The notes under the pieces are model-generated. The model saw only the letters and a list, made by a program, of their open reading frames with translations. It was not told the origin of the DNA and did not search any database. DNA of 64,000 nucleotides from Psilocybe azurescens. Its lineage: Eukaryota > Basidiomycota > Agaricomycetes > Agaricales > Agrocybaceae. The position numbers and the translations under genes were made by a program. Each line of letters starts with the position of its first letter. The first letter of the stretch is position 1. The stretch is taken from assembly GCA_023853785.1 (NCBI GenBank), contig JAJIRX010000738.1, forward strand, positions 186,001-250,000, written 5' to 3'. Of the stretch, positions 22,801 through 35,171 are shown piece after piece.

Positions 22801-25677
22801 AAATTCAGCCCCTTCTCCCAGTCTGAGCCTAACCCAAAGCTCAGTCCGAGTCCACCGTCCCCGTCCCCGCTCAGGGAGATCCCGCTGAGCAGCGCCTCGG
22901 ACCACGATGAGAGGTCCGTGCTGTCCTTCGACTGGTGTAATGAGAGCCGCGGCGGGAGCGCTGCTGTTCGCTTCGTTGTGGGCGCGGGCGCTGCTGCTTC
23001 TGCTGATGTTGAGGAGGATGCTGAAATATCATAACCATAACTTGAATCCGCGATACCAGTGCCGTTCGCATGCGGCGAAGACGATGGTGCTACAGCGCTC
23101 GCATTCGGTGGCGACCACATATACGTCGTCTGCGCCTGCCCCGGCCTCCTCACACTCCCGCTCCTCGCGACCTCCCGCGCATCCTCCGGCATCGGCGGCA
23201 CATACCTCTCCCCCTCCGGAATGCTCTCGAGCGACGTCACGGACCCGTTCCTCGTCGAGTGCAGGCTGCCCACGCTGCGGCTGCTCTGGTTTTGGTTCTG
23301 CAAATTGGACAGGCTCGCGCTGGTGTTGCCGTTGGGCGCATTAGACGCGCCGCCGTTCGCGAACCGCCCGAACCGGCTCCTCAGCGAGCCCTGCGACGCT
23401 GCGCTCTTCAGCGACCGCGCCACCGACGGTTTGCGCGACACGTTCGCGCTCATGTTCCCTGACGCAGAAGCAGACGGCGCATGCCGCGAAGACGCGAGCG
23501 AGTGCTGCGACGCGCTCGCGCTCGCACCTACGCGTCCGCCATGCCCCGCACCCGCACTCGCATCTGTGCCCGCCCTCGGCCTTGAATAGATCTGCCACAC
23601 CGGCGTTCTTCCCTCTCCCGCTCCCGCCCCCCCAGCACTGCCGGCGCCGAACCCAGCGACGACAGCATCAGGCGACACCGCAGGCAGCGACACGAACTCC
23701 TCGTCCGAGTCCACCTCCTTCGCCTCCCCTCCATCGTCAGCACCCGCGCCGCGTTCGCGGCTCTTGCTCCTCCCCCTGCCTCGCTCCCTGCTCTTGCTTT
23801 TGCTTTTACCCTTTTTCTCTCCTCCATTTTCACTAGACACATCAAGACTGTCCTTATCCCGCTCCCTGTCCCTCTTCCCAGCGCGTATCCGCCCCTTGAC
23901 CGCCTCGACGAGGTTCGAGCTCTGCCGCGCAACGACGGACGACGCGTGCGCGAGCGAGGAGGACGCGGACGCGGCTGCGTGCGAGAGGGACGACGTGGGC
24001 GTCGTTTTCCAGGTCGACGTCTGCGAGTGGTTTTGCGCGGAGCCGGATGTGGATGTGGACGGCAAATGCGAGGAGGAGGAAGACGCGGCGTGCGCTGTGT
24101 CCGAGTGTCCTGATACCGAGGCGGAGGTGGAGGCGGAGGCGGAGGTGGAGTCCTTGGATTTCGTGCCGGAGATTCTCGTCCCCCATATACTCGACTTCGA
24201 AGCAGGTTTTTCATCTGGTGTCGTCGTCGTGTTCGTGGTTTTTGGAGGCGGTGATGATCCCGAACCCCGATCACGATCGCCATTGATGACTCTAAACATT
24301 GACCCACCGCCCGCCAACGACATGCTCGCCCCCGTCGTATGCGTCCCACTCCCCGACACACACTGCTGCCGCGTATCATCGCCATCTGCCTCATCCTGAT
24401 TTTGATTAGAGATATCCAGCACCTTGTTGAGAGCAGGGTTCGAGTACGAGAGGCTGACGTACGCCGGATTCGGGTTGGCGTTGGCGTAGGGATGCGACGG
24501 GGGTTGACGGCGTATGCGGCAGAGGTGCTCATGTTTGCAAAGGTCGTGTTGGCGGTTTGGTTTGCATGGTGGTTGGATCTGGGATCGTTGATTAGTTTAG
24601 TAAGTACAAAGGGGGAAAAGAAGGAAAATAGAAGTTGAAGTAGTAGCAAAGAAGAGAGCACGTACGAGCTGGCATGGGAGTCCGAGCTGTTGCCGATAGT
24701 GGAGCTAGAGGCTTGGTTGGGCTTGTGTCCCGGTGCAGAGGCGGTCGTGTTGGGGAGATCTTCATATGGCGTGGGGGCTTGCGTTTCGGCGGGGGCACGC
24801 GTTTCTGAGGGGTCGATAGGGAGGGCGTGGATGTGGATGATGGTTGCGCGGGGGCGGAGGAGGGGGAAGATCAGATGCTGATGGTGGTGATGGAGCGGAG
24901 GAGGACGAGGCGAGGGGTACGAGGCGCGGGAGGGAAGTGGTGCGGGGGTTGGGTGTGTGAGTATGGGCACAGTGCTGCTGGTGGAGGGCTGGGGGAAAGC
25001 GAGGGCTGCAGGGCTTTGTGGGCGTTCGTTGTAGAGATAGCGGAGATCGGGCGGGGAGCGCATGCCGGCTGCACGTCGGTCCTGGATGGCTGTTATTTCT
25101 TCGTTGGTGAATCCTGCTGCAGCGAGGGACGTAGACCACGATGGGGGCAGTCCAACGTATCTGTGGATGGATGAGCAATGGATGGGACTACTGGAAAAAG
25201 AACTGACCCTTCGTCCACGTGGATGTTGTGCTAGAGTGATCATGAGCGTTGGCTTTTCTGGAAAGAGGAAGCTGCTTACTTGAAAGTTCCAGGGGAGAGA
25301 GATCCCGTCGTCTTCTTCCGGGGGGCGGAGGGTCTGGTTCGTCGTTGGCAATGACCAAGATGGGAGTGTCTGGCGGGGGCGGGGGCTCTTCGGGCTGCGT
25401 TTGGGGAACTTGAGAAAGGCCAGACCCTTCTTTGGAGCGCTGCTCCTGTTGTCCTGGGGCGAGAGGAGGTCAGAGGCCGAGTTGTTGTTTATCATCGAGT
25501 CGGCCGCAAAGGCGAATTCGCTCGTCGGGTGGCGTACTGGACCGAGGGGGAGCTGGGAACGGGAGAGTCTGGGACGAGCGAGACACGTGAGCTGCTCTGC
25601 TGGGTGTTGCGTAGCTGGTAGACGGCGTCCTTTGGAGGGAGCGGAGGGGGCTTTGAGGTGAACTTGAAGGGCGCCAT
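19835..25677 (-). CDS. PAK/STE20-type protein kinase with CRIB domain and DFS in place of DFG
   Basis: Starts at 25677 with MAPFKFTSKPPPLPPKDA, a Pro-rich SH3-binding-type motif. A CRIB/p21-binding domain follows, split by two introns: ISLPWNFQ (near 25285), HNIHVDEG (near 25220), YVGLPPSW (near 25150). A very long Ser/Ala/Gly-rich linker runs to about 21000. The C-terminal kinase domain has a glycine loop (AEGESGSVFAAL), VAIK lysine, HRDVRSDNLL (near 20490), ADFSNAV (near 20385), FWQAPEVRR, VDVWSLGATVWEMAQ and PSPSELLK, ending EKLIQEGNSL. CRIB plus C-terminal kinase is the PAK architecture, activated by Cdc42/Rac in polarity and mating signalling. Unusual: DFG is DFS and the catalytic-loop Lys is Arg. 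Frame breaks on homopolymers at 25508-25510, 22079-22083, 20148-20152 (each one short) and 20063-20068 (one long). Gene GC is far above its surroundings. Confidence 0.85.
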
Positions 25678-28385
25678 CGTTGCATCGGACCAACCTTGCC
25701 TGTTTGCCTTTGTTGTCCCCGACCACCCCGGAATCAATCACTGTTCTAGCATAGCCACACAATTCTCTTTCTTGCATATCACTCCCTGGTCCATTGCCCC
25801 ATTCCTGCTATATACACCGACAGCTATGACCCACCCACTTACGCTGTGACCGGAGGTTCCGTACTCTGTTAACATAGATCCATTCGAGTCGGTCGGGACT
25901 CTCTGTGCTCATCCTGCGTACAGCTCTTTTTGTTCCCCATCTGTCAACGTAACCCCTGGAGACATGACCGATGACGACACATACACCGAATGCTGTCTAC
26001 CATAACACATATGAAAGACAACACCACAGTGCCCGGCTCTCACAGACATCAACATCCAACAAATTAACTTGTCACCCCTAGAATCCTTGATACCAATCGT
26101 CGTCCAATAGACCCAGTCCACTCCCAACACCGATCGATTTTTATCCAAGTAACAATGAATGGTCAAGCAAAGTACAGTATCCATTGTGCATAGACGCCGG
26201 ATGCTAAAAATAGAACACACAGCCTTATCGACCGCCACTTTAATTAACGGTGAGCGCTAAATGACGGTACCTTGCCAGTTGGACCTGACAATAGGGCGGG
26301 ATCATGAACTTGCATACCAGTACTAGGTTCAAGGCCATTCACCTCAATGGCTCGCAGCATTGATACTGTCGCTCCTGCAATAGATAGCACTCTTGTCGAA
26401 CCTTTCGTAAATGATTGGTGCCATCAACAACATTGTCAGTAGCTGGTGACCACTGATAAGTATATACATAACTGCCAGTGATCGATCATTATCAAGGCTT
26501 GGAAGAGCATGTGCTGATCCGCCAATCCTGACGTGCCTACATGGTTAAAAGGGTCCCTGAAGTTGCCGAAATACCCGAACCTGCTGAGCTCGACCGACGA
26601 GAAGACCATTCCTGATTCTTCTGTGACTATCTTATCATCTACGCTTTCAATGCCTGCAGGGTAGTTTCGTAAGCGTGAATCACAAAACTACGTTGAATTT
26701 GGTCTGCATGCCAGCGTATCCATCCATGATGGAGATTGGTCCTGCAAGTAGGATCGACTGGGATGTGGTGACAGTTAGAGATTGAAACTCGGGCTTGCTT
26801 GTGGAGACAAATTAAATGGCTGCATCGAGGGCACTTTCTAACCTCCTTGCCAAAATCGGGTACACAGTGCACAAACAGTGTAGTATTGAGCGACATGTAT
26901 CGGTAGTAGAAAAAGTCTCAGAGCTTGCCTGTCATAGGCTTAACGCAATAGAGATTCTGTGAGCCATCGCGGGACTATATACCATCTATAGTAAGATACA
27001 GCTTTCCCATGCTGGTAGCGCCGAGAGTCTCAGGTAGGCCTGGGCCAGTTCTGTATTCAACGCTGAGGAAGGGGCCCGCCCCTCAGAGGCTATAAAAAAA
27101 AGAATCGCCAATAAAGCCCACCTATTCAATTGATTTCTAATCGATATTGTAAGCCCCATCCCGTAATGCACACCACTGTGGCTGGAGAATAATAGCATTG
27201 ACGCCTCTCTGCACCATTCTGAGACGTAAATCGTGAAGACGAGGCAGCGCAGAAAGGACATCGACCGCGCAGCCATCAGGGACCCCAATCTAACCACTCG
27301 AGCTACTACGCTACACTACGCGCTGAAGAGCATCAGCGCACGAGCAAAATATGAGCTTACAACAGAGGACTCATATGCCAGAGCAAAGAGAACATGAGGG
27401 GGTTAAGGACCACTCTTCCCATATTCCGTTTTCTTTAAACGTTCTGCACCTGATCAGGAGGATCTCTCGTTCCCTTACCAATCGATTCAGAAACAATCAC
27501 AGGAGAAAAAACACAACACAGCACAACTCCTCGGACAGCGCACCAGATACCGGGTACCGAATATTAGAGCCTCTGACATCTCGCTTATGTCCGAACTCGT
27601 GTATCGGACGGTTAGCGACGGTGATTCCTTGAAAATACATCTCTCAGGGCGACAAATCCAGTAATGCTCATATACGAATGTATGCACCTGCAACGGAGAA
27701 TTCGGATAGATAAGGAGGGCGTGTGTGTACTGCGTGACTGGTCTGTGGTGATAGAACGGATTAAACCTGGTGTAATTAATTTACACACAAAAAAAAAATC
27801 TTCAACTGCTACTGATAATTCTTCAGAACTTTAGAATTCTGCTTCAGGACGTACAGACACTCCGTATGCGACCTTCCCTCTATCACAAATGCCTATGCAC
27901 TCGAGCTCATGTTCGACTCGGCCAAGTCGCTGAAGTAACGGCGACATTCCACGACAATAGAAGTGTTTACGCCACTGGCATCCACTGCGCATGAGTAATA
28001 GCTAGTATAAATGGGTTAACAGAAGCAGCGACTGAGTCTTCCTTGAGATTTGGTCAATTCACAAGTACTTATATGTGATTGGACTGAATAGCTTTCATTC
28101 CGAGTCCTCGGCGCTTGTTCGGCTAGTACGGGCTCGGGAAGGAGTTCGTGTCAATCGTAATTCAGATTCCAGCCGTTTTTGGCAGTGTGAATCTTCAATC
28201 AACCACGAGAATCCGCGTGAAATGGAATTAAAAGTCACCACTAAATCGATTAATCCTTACTTACGGTACATGGCACGATGTGGCCCTCGTCTCTTGGCTA
28301 TCACGAAAGCACAAAGATAATAGCTGAGCGACCGAAGGGATTTATTCGTGACAAACAATCGAATAAAAACCAACTTCCAATCGAC
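25678..28385. other. Long intergenic stretch, no intact gene supported
   Basis: 2.7 kb without a gene I can name. Minus-strand frames at 25909-26238, 26639-26896 and 26986-27297 show coding-like words (for example TNLHHGWIRWHAD), but no family and no clean splice chain, so they may be remnants or noise. A GC-rich imperfect hairpin lies at 27063-27087 in AT-rich surroundings. A tRNA A-box-like word lies at 27295-27306 (minus) without a B box. The plus-strand frame 28075-28320 has no recognisable domain. Confidence 0.45.
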
Positions 28386-28393
28386 TATATAAA
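28386..28393 (+). promoter_or_regulatory. TATA box of the OYE-type gene
   Basis: TATATAAA lies 103 bases upstream of the oxidoreductase start codon. This is the usual TATA position relative to a short 5' UTR in fungi. A TATA-containing promoter fits an inducible stress or redox gene; that last point is inference. Confidence 0.55.
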
Positions 28394-28495
28394 CCACTGT
28401 TTTTCTTGTTGGCTGATCCACAGAACATTTGTACTCATCATATCCTACTAGTTGTGCCTATATTCTACTCGCCATAAAACACACTGCCGGTGACC

Positions 28496-30171
<1,676 letters not shown>

Positions 30172-33100
30172 AACCTATTGTTATCAGATATATTACATAC
30201 TGAAAAAGATGTCTGTAGAGTAGTCTCAAGTTTCATTGAATGTCATTAGTAAAGAAAATGCACATCGCATTCCAAGTTTTAAGTTCTGTTCCCGGTGGTA
30301 GTGCTAAAAATAGAACGCGGTAATATTTGTGCCGGTCCGTCCAAGCCGTTTACTCGATGGAGGGACATTTGGAATATGTACACACTAGGTTAGATTGGAG
30401 CGGACGCAAGGCGTTCGATTTGCTGTAATAAATTTGACTGTAAGGGGAACGAATTTATATGATGAACAAGTTTCGGTATGATTTTCCTGCGACATTATGA
30501 GAATATAGCGTAGGAGAAAATAGGCGCCCATATTGCAATTTTCATTCGTCTCGTGTATAAGCCAGTCTCTGCAAATAAATCTCAGAGAGAGAGAGAGGTG
30601 TTAGTCAAATAGCCTATCAAAAAATCAGGTGGATACGAGACATTCTCTGAGGGGCAAAGCATGCTATCTATTTTTGCCTTTCGTTCATTCAAATGCATGC
30701 ACAAGATGCCGCTTATTACAATCAGTTTACAATCGTCCGATTTTAAAGGCCCGTTTTACTAAAAAAATAACATGCTGCCAGTGATTGGCATAGGCATTTT
30801 TCCAGAAGAGATTAAAAAACTTACTCGCGTCGTCGTCATTGACCTTCCGGAAAGTATCGCTGGCTGGATCGTTTATCCCAGGCTTTAAATATATATGGTA
30901 AAAGTCTCCCGCGAGGGATAAAACTGATCAGAATTCCTTGAGCTTGAACTTGAAGCAAGGTCACTGACTTTGATATAGCGGCCATCCATCCATCCTGACT
31001 ATGGCTCACGAGTCAAGCTTAGAATCATGGCTCACTTGATCCGAGTATAGTTTATGGACTTGTATTCGAGTAGGATTAAATTGAAAGTTCTTTCTTAGAG
31101 ACTGTGACCGCAACCACTGTTGTCAGGCGGTCTGAAAACTTATTAAAATGTTGTCTTGCGTGTAGGCCCACCTTAATTGCCCCCGCCCGCATCGAAGAAA
31201 GTAAAGCCAAGAAGATGATAAAAGTAGGTACAGCATGGTAAAATATCAAATTCATATTGCTTCTCAATAACCAGGACCGCCGGTATGACCGACTACCCAC
31301 ATATTACACCATTTTGTCCGATTAGAAGCTGATAGTCTAAATTAGAGCGAAATTAATTCGTAGTGCAGTGGTGTAGGAAGGTAGTGGGAAGCCGGGGAAT
31401 ATCAAATATTTGAACTGTCTGGCGGCAGCACGACCCTGTCGGATGACGGTTGCTTTTTATGTACTGCTTATTCGAAGATTCATATAGTCTGTGCCATACG
31501 GGTCAAATATAGCTGATGGCCTTGATCTTTGACCGAAGGGCATCTCTATATGGTATCATTTAATTTCTTAATGGCATCAAACAAGGCCAGTTGACCAGTT
31601 GACCAGCGGTAGGATCATTGTGGAGATCAATGTAGCGCCTACCTGAGGCCATGCTACTGGAGAAGGAAGGTTCTGAAGCTTGCGATTCTCTGTGCTCCAC
31701 TCCATCAGCACCTGTGCTAAGATAGAGTGTGGATAGAGCAATGGTGAGCTTTATGCTGTGCGAGGTCGCCTTGAGGCTGTCCCAGACGACCTTCCCCGCG
31801 ACTGATTGAGACCAAGAAAGTGTCTAAAGAAGATTAAATAATTGAGATAATTTCCCTGGGCCTCGGGGTTATTCAGGGTACCATCGAGGACGGAGATGAA
31901 GAGAGAAACGCATACCACACATTGTGATATAAGACGGGGCACACTTGACGTTAAGACAAACCGTTAGTGACAGCTTCTTTTCATGCACTTACGGGTTTGT
32001 TTCGGGCATTTATGTTATGTGCAGCTTTACCTTATCACTTTAGCAGTTTCTGAGGGAGGGGGTTGATTGATGATGAGGTGATCAAATATGGTCGTAAGAA
32101 ACGAATTTGTGCAAGTCACAGCCAATTTTGGGATGGCCAAAACGATATTTGTTCCTTCATTGAGAGGATCTGGGATTGCCCCTCAAGAAACGTATGCGTA
32201 GTACGTATCTCGTTGATTGATGATGCACCCAGAGTTATGATTGGAGGATACGCAGGCGATCCATTCTTTAGAAGTGCCGAACAGAAATAATGAAGGATCT
32301 TGGAGGAGAGGCGATCATAGAGAGGATTCCGCAGGCCGCCAAACAGAAGTATTTCTAAACATTTTAATGGATGTATGGAGGTTGAGGGCGATGTATGAAA
32401 GCACAGCAGTGAGGAGTAGATGTTCTTGGTTATATAAATTTACTCGCCTTCCTCTTGTAGATCGGTATGAAATAGGGATACTGCATCTAGGTCGGGTACG
32501 AGCGGTAAGCCTAATAACCCAAGAGATAGATAAATCCTTTCGCTGGATATTTCCCAGAGTATGATAGGTGCGTGACAGAAAGGAAAAGTTGGTGCTTTTT
32601 GGCAGCATGGCACACCACAAAGTGTTCTACTTGCCTCCACTATTGAGTAGAATAAATTGGCATCAGTTTTGGCTTTGAGAATGGATCTTTTCTACTTGAT
32701 ATACCATGATGTTCCTTTGTGGATAGAGGCTTTTTAAATCAGCATCATACGATCATAGTGCCAGCCCTTTCCCCAATAGGCTACACTCATGAAGCGGAGA
32801 TGATTGTGAGCAGAAACGGAGGGTGGGTATAATCCCTCAAGGATTAATAGAATAGCAGGATGGTTGCGTGCTTACTTGAAAGTTTCTGCAGGTCGAGCCC
32901 GTCCACTCCCGAGTCCATCGGGGGTTGGAGTACATACAGTGAGGTTCCATAACGTATATAGCGAATATATATCACGACAACTGATGAGGAATGGCCAGAG
33001 TTTGGGGTTGAATCAATATGGAGCCAGGAAGAAAAAGATAATTCTTGGGAGTACCGACGTTCCCAAAATAGATTTCTGACGGACGGCATTTAATGATTGA

Positions 33101-34336
33101 ACATATTGTATCTGAGCGTTGAAGATGCATACGTACAAATGAAGTTCTAGGTAATTCTTTCTCTTCTTGAAGGAAAGTCCCGTTCGGCATCGATTCTGCC
33201 ATTCTGTGGAGAAGGACCTTGTTTGTCGTAGACATGCGGTGATCAAAGTCATCCACAAACGTCAATGGTAACGACTTATTTGACTTTCCCGACCCGCCGG
33301 GAACCATGTACGGCTGAAATCGTGAAGAAAATCCTTGGTCATGGGCATTACTTGACTACGCAAATCGAAGGGAGGGACAACTAGGATGGAAAGCGAGGAA
33401 ACTGAAGAGCCTGGAGGAAGACGCATTGTTCTTGTTTCAAAATTAGGACGTTGATATTTTTGTCTTTTTCAGCGTAGGCGACGGCGATCTTGTCACGTCT
33501 GGTTGGCGGGAATGAAAGCGCTCGGAAGCCTACGGATGCACGCCGCGAGAGTTTTTGTTATGGCATATGGCTTGACAACATTACAAGAACCAGGAGAGAC
33601 AACGAACGTTCCTGAGACGAAACGAAGAACACGGCGACTAGCTCCTGGGTAGAGCGAAGACTTTGGACTTGCGATAGTCGATAGATTGTGACTGCGGAGG
33701 GGAGTGCATGTTGCCTTGTTTGAAGGTCGAGCGTAAAGATGTTCAACACGAGGGCCTCGCGGGCTTTGAAAAGCGCCTACTAAGCCTCCTCTACTCACTG
33801 CTACATCAACATGTCGCCACGGATGTCATATGGATACCTGAAACCATCCGTTGCATTTACTTTCTGGTCATTGGGTACCGCTGTCTAGCCTTGATGACCC
33901 TATCATCATACGAATACCCCTCCGGGACTCTCAGTGTAATGTCCGTCTCGCTGTCACTCGTTGTATCAATCGCTGGCCAGTTCGCCGTTCCCCCTTCAAG
34001 AGATTAGAAGCTGCCTTGGCGTCTGGGTATGATTTCCGCCGTTACACCACGAGTATGTCTGCTTGCTACGCCATGAACATGAAAGAATGGCCTAATTGAG
34101 TTGTATCCTCGGATTCAACGAATTTTAAGCTGTTCCACCTTGAACGCGCTGGCGTACCGCCAATCTGGCCACAGCTGCTCAATAATCTTTCTCCGTTACT
34201 TTATTTTCGTCCCGGAATCTCACTACCAGAAAACGTTACGACAGCACTTCATGTCCGTTAGTATGTTAGGTCGTGGTCCCGGTCCCTCGCCGTTCGTTAT
34301 TGACTCCGAATTATTAGTACAGGAGATGGGTGACGA
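30172..34336. other. Longest gene-poor stretch, no gene supported
   Basis: 4.2 kb. Frames up to about 112 codons exist on both strands (for example minus 32972-33307, plus 33708-34007, plus 34101-34418), but none shows a domain, signal peptide or convincing splice chain. The minus frame at 33000-33260 can be joined across a plausible 55-base intron (near 33075-33135), so a small uncharacterised gene is possible there. A short (AG) tract sits at 30584-30597. No long terminal repeats, terminal inverted repeats or transposase were seen. Confidence 0.4.
30584..30597. repeat. (AG)n microsatellite
   Basis: Seven tandem AG units downstream of the OYE-type gene. A simple sequence repeat with no evident function. 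Confidence 0.8.
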
Positions 34337-34343
34337 TATAAAA
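34337..34343 (+). promoter_or_regulatory. TATA box of the small Cys/His-rich gene
   Basis: TATAAAA lies 95 bases upstream of the ATG at 34432, the same spacing as the TATA box of the OYE-type gene. It supports the plus-strand start of the small Cys/His-rich reading frame. Confidence 0.5.
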
Positions 34344-34431
34344 TCCAGAAGCCTATGCGCTTCCCCTAGGAATTCAAGAAAATCATCCGCCCCTTTCTCT
34401 CTGCTCCTGCCTCGCTGACGTCTCGAGTTAT

Positions 34432-34899
34432 ATGATGGCCACCTCAACATGTCCAACATGCATGCACGCCGGAGACTTTGATCACTCTTTCATACGCTGT
34501 GGGTGTCCCAACGATTACCCCGACACGCACCCTATGCATATCAACGACGACGCTTTCCATCACGTCTGGTGCAATATATGCCTCAAGTACTGCTACAAGA
34601 AGTCGGTGTGCCCAGTAGGACTTCCGTCTACTCATATAGTGCGCCCCGCCAGGCTGCGGCTTCGAGACACGTATGTTCATCCCTTCGCAGTGAGATCCAT
34701 CGTCTACTCGCTTGCACAGCGTAAGCCAAGGGCTTATCTGAATTTATTGCACTCACAGACATATAGGATTCTTTTCCACGATCAAAGCCTGGATCCGCAA
34801 ACGTGTCTTGGTCCGTCCCAGGAAGTTTTAAAGGAGAACCTCGATGCGTTGGATGATTGTGGAGAATTGATTCTGGAGGGTGAGAACGAAGAGTTCTGA
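34432..34899 (+). CDS. Small Cys/His-rich protein, probable zinc binder, unknown function
   Basis: An uninterrupted 155-codon frame beginning with tandem Met codons. The first 65 residues hold a dense set of metal-binding residues: CPTC, then RCGCPND, three spaced His (THPMHIN, AFHHVWC) and WCNICLKYCYKKSVC. This cross-braced CxxC/CxC/H/CxxC pattern is of RING or LIM-like type but fits no family I recognise. The C-terminal 90 residues are acidic and Leu-rich without Cys. An intron-like GTAAGCC at 34721 would destroy the frame if spliced, so I read through it. A TATA box 95 bases upstream supports it as a real gene. Function not assigned. Confidence 0.55.
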   Translation: MMATSTCPTCMHAGDFDHSFIRCGCPNDYPDTHPMHINDDAFHHVWCNICLKYCYKKSVCPVGLPSTHIVRPARLRLRDTYVHPFAVRSIVYSLAQRKPRAYLNLLHSQTYRILFHDQSLDPQTCLGPSQEVLKENLDALDDCGELILEGENEEF

Positions 34900-35171
34900 T
34901 TCTGTGCAGCTTTGTAGTGTTGGATCGTCCTATGGACCACATTTGCTTATCATAAAATCAGCCTTTAACATAAAATATATCGGGCCACTTACTAGTCTAC
35001 ATTTACAATGTATTTATTCACCGATTGTCAGTATATTTTTGCTTGTATCTCTGCTTTAAAATGAAGAGACATCACGATGAAACGGTTTGATCCATGTCAA
35101 GGCTTGAACGAACAAGATACAAGTACAATGATATTCCAAGCTACAAATAAAAGGGGCATACTTATTACAGA

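Noticed and set aside
27295..27306. tRNA gene on the minus strand
   Set aside because: Only an A-box-like word (TAGCTCGAGTGG) is present; there is no B box, no acceptor-stem pairing and no cloverleaf within 100 bases.
34721..34766. Intron in the small Cys/His-rich gene (GTAAGC...ATATAG)
   Set aside because: Splicing the 46 bases would shift the frame and lose the acidic C-terminus, whereas the unspliced frame runs cleanly to a stop.
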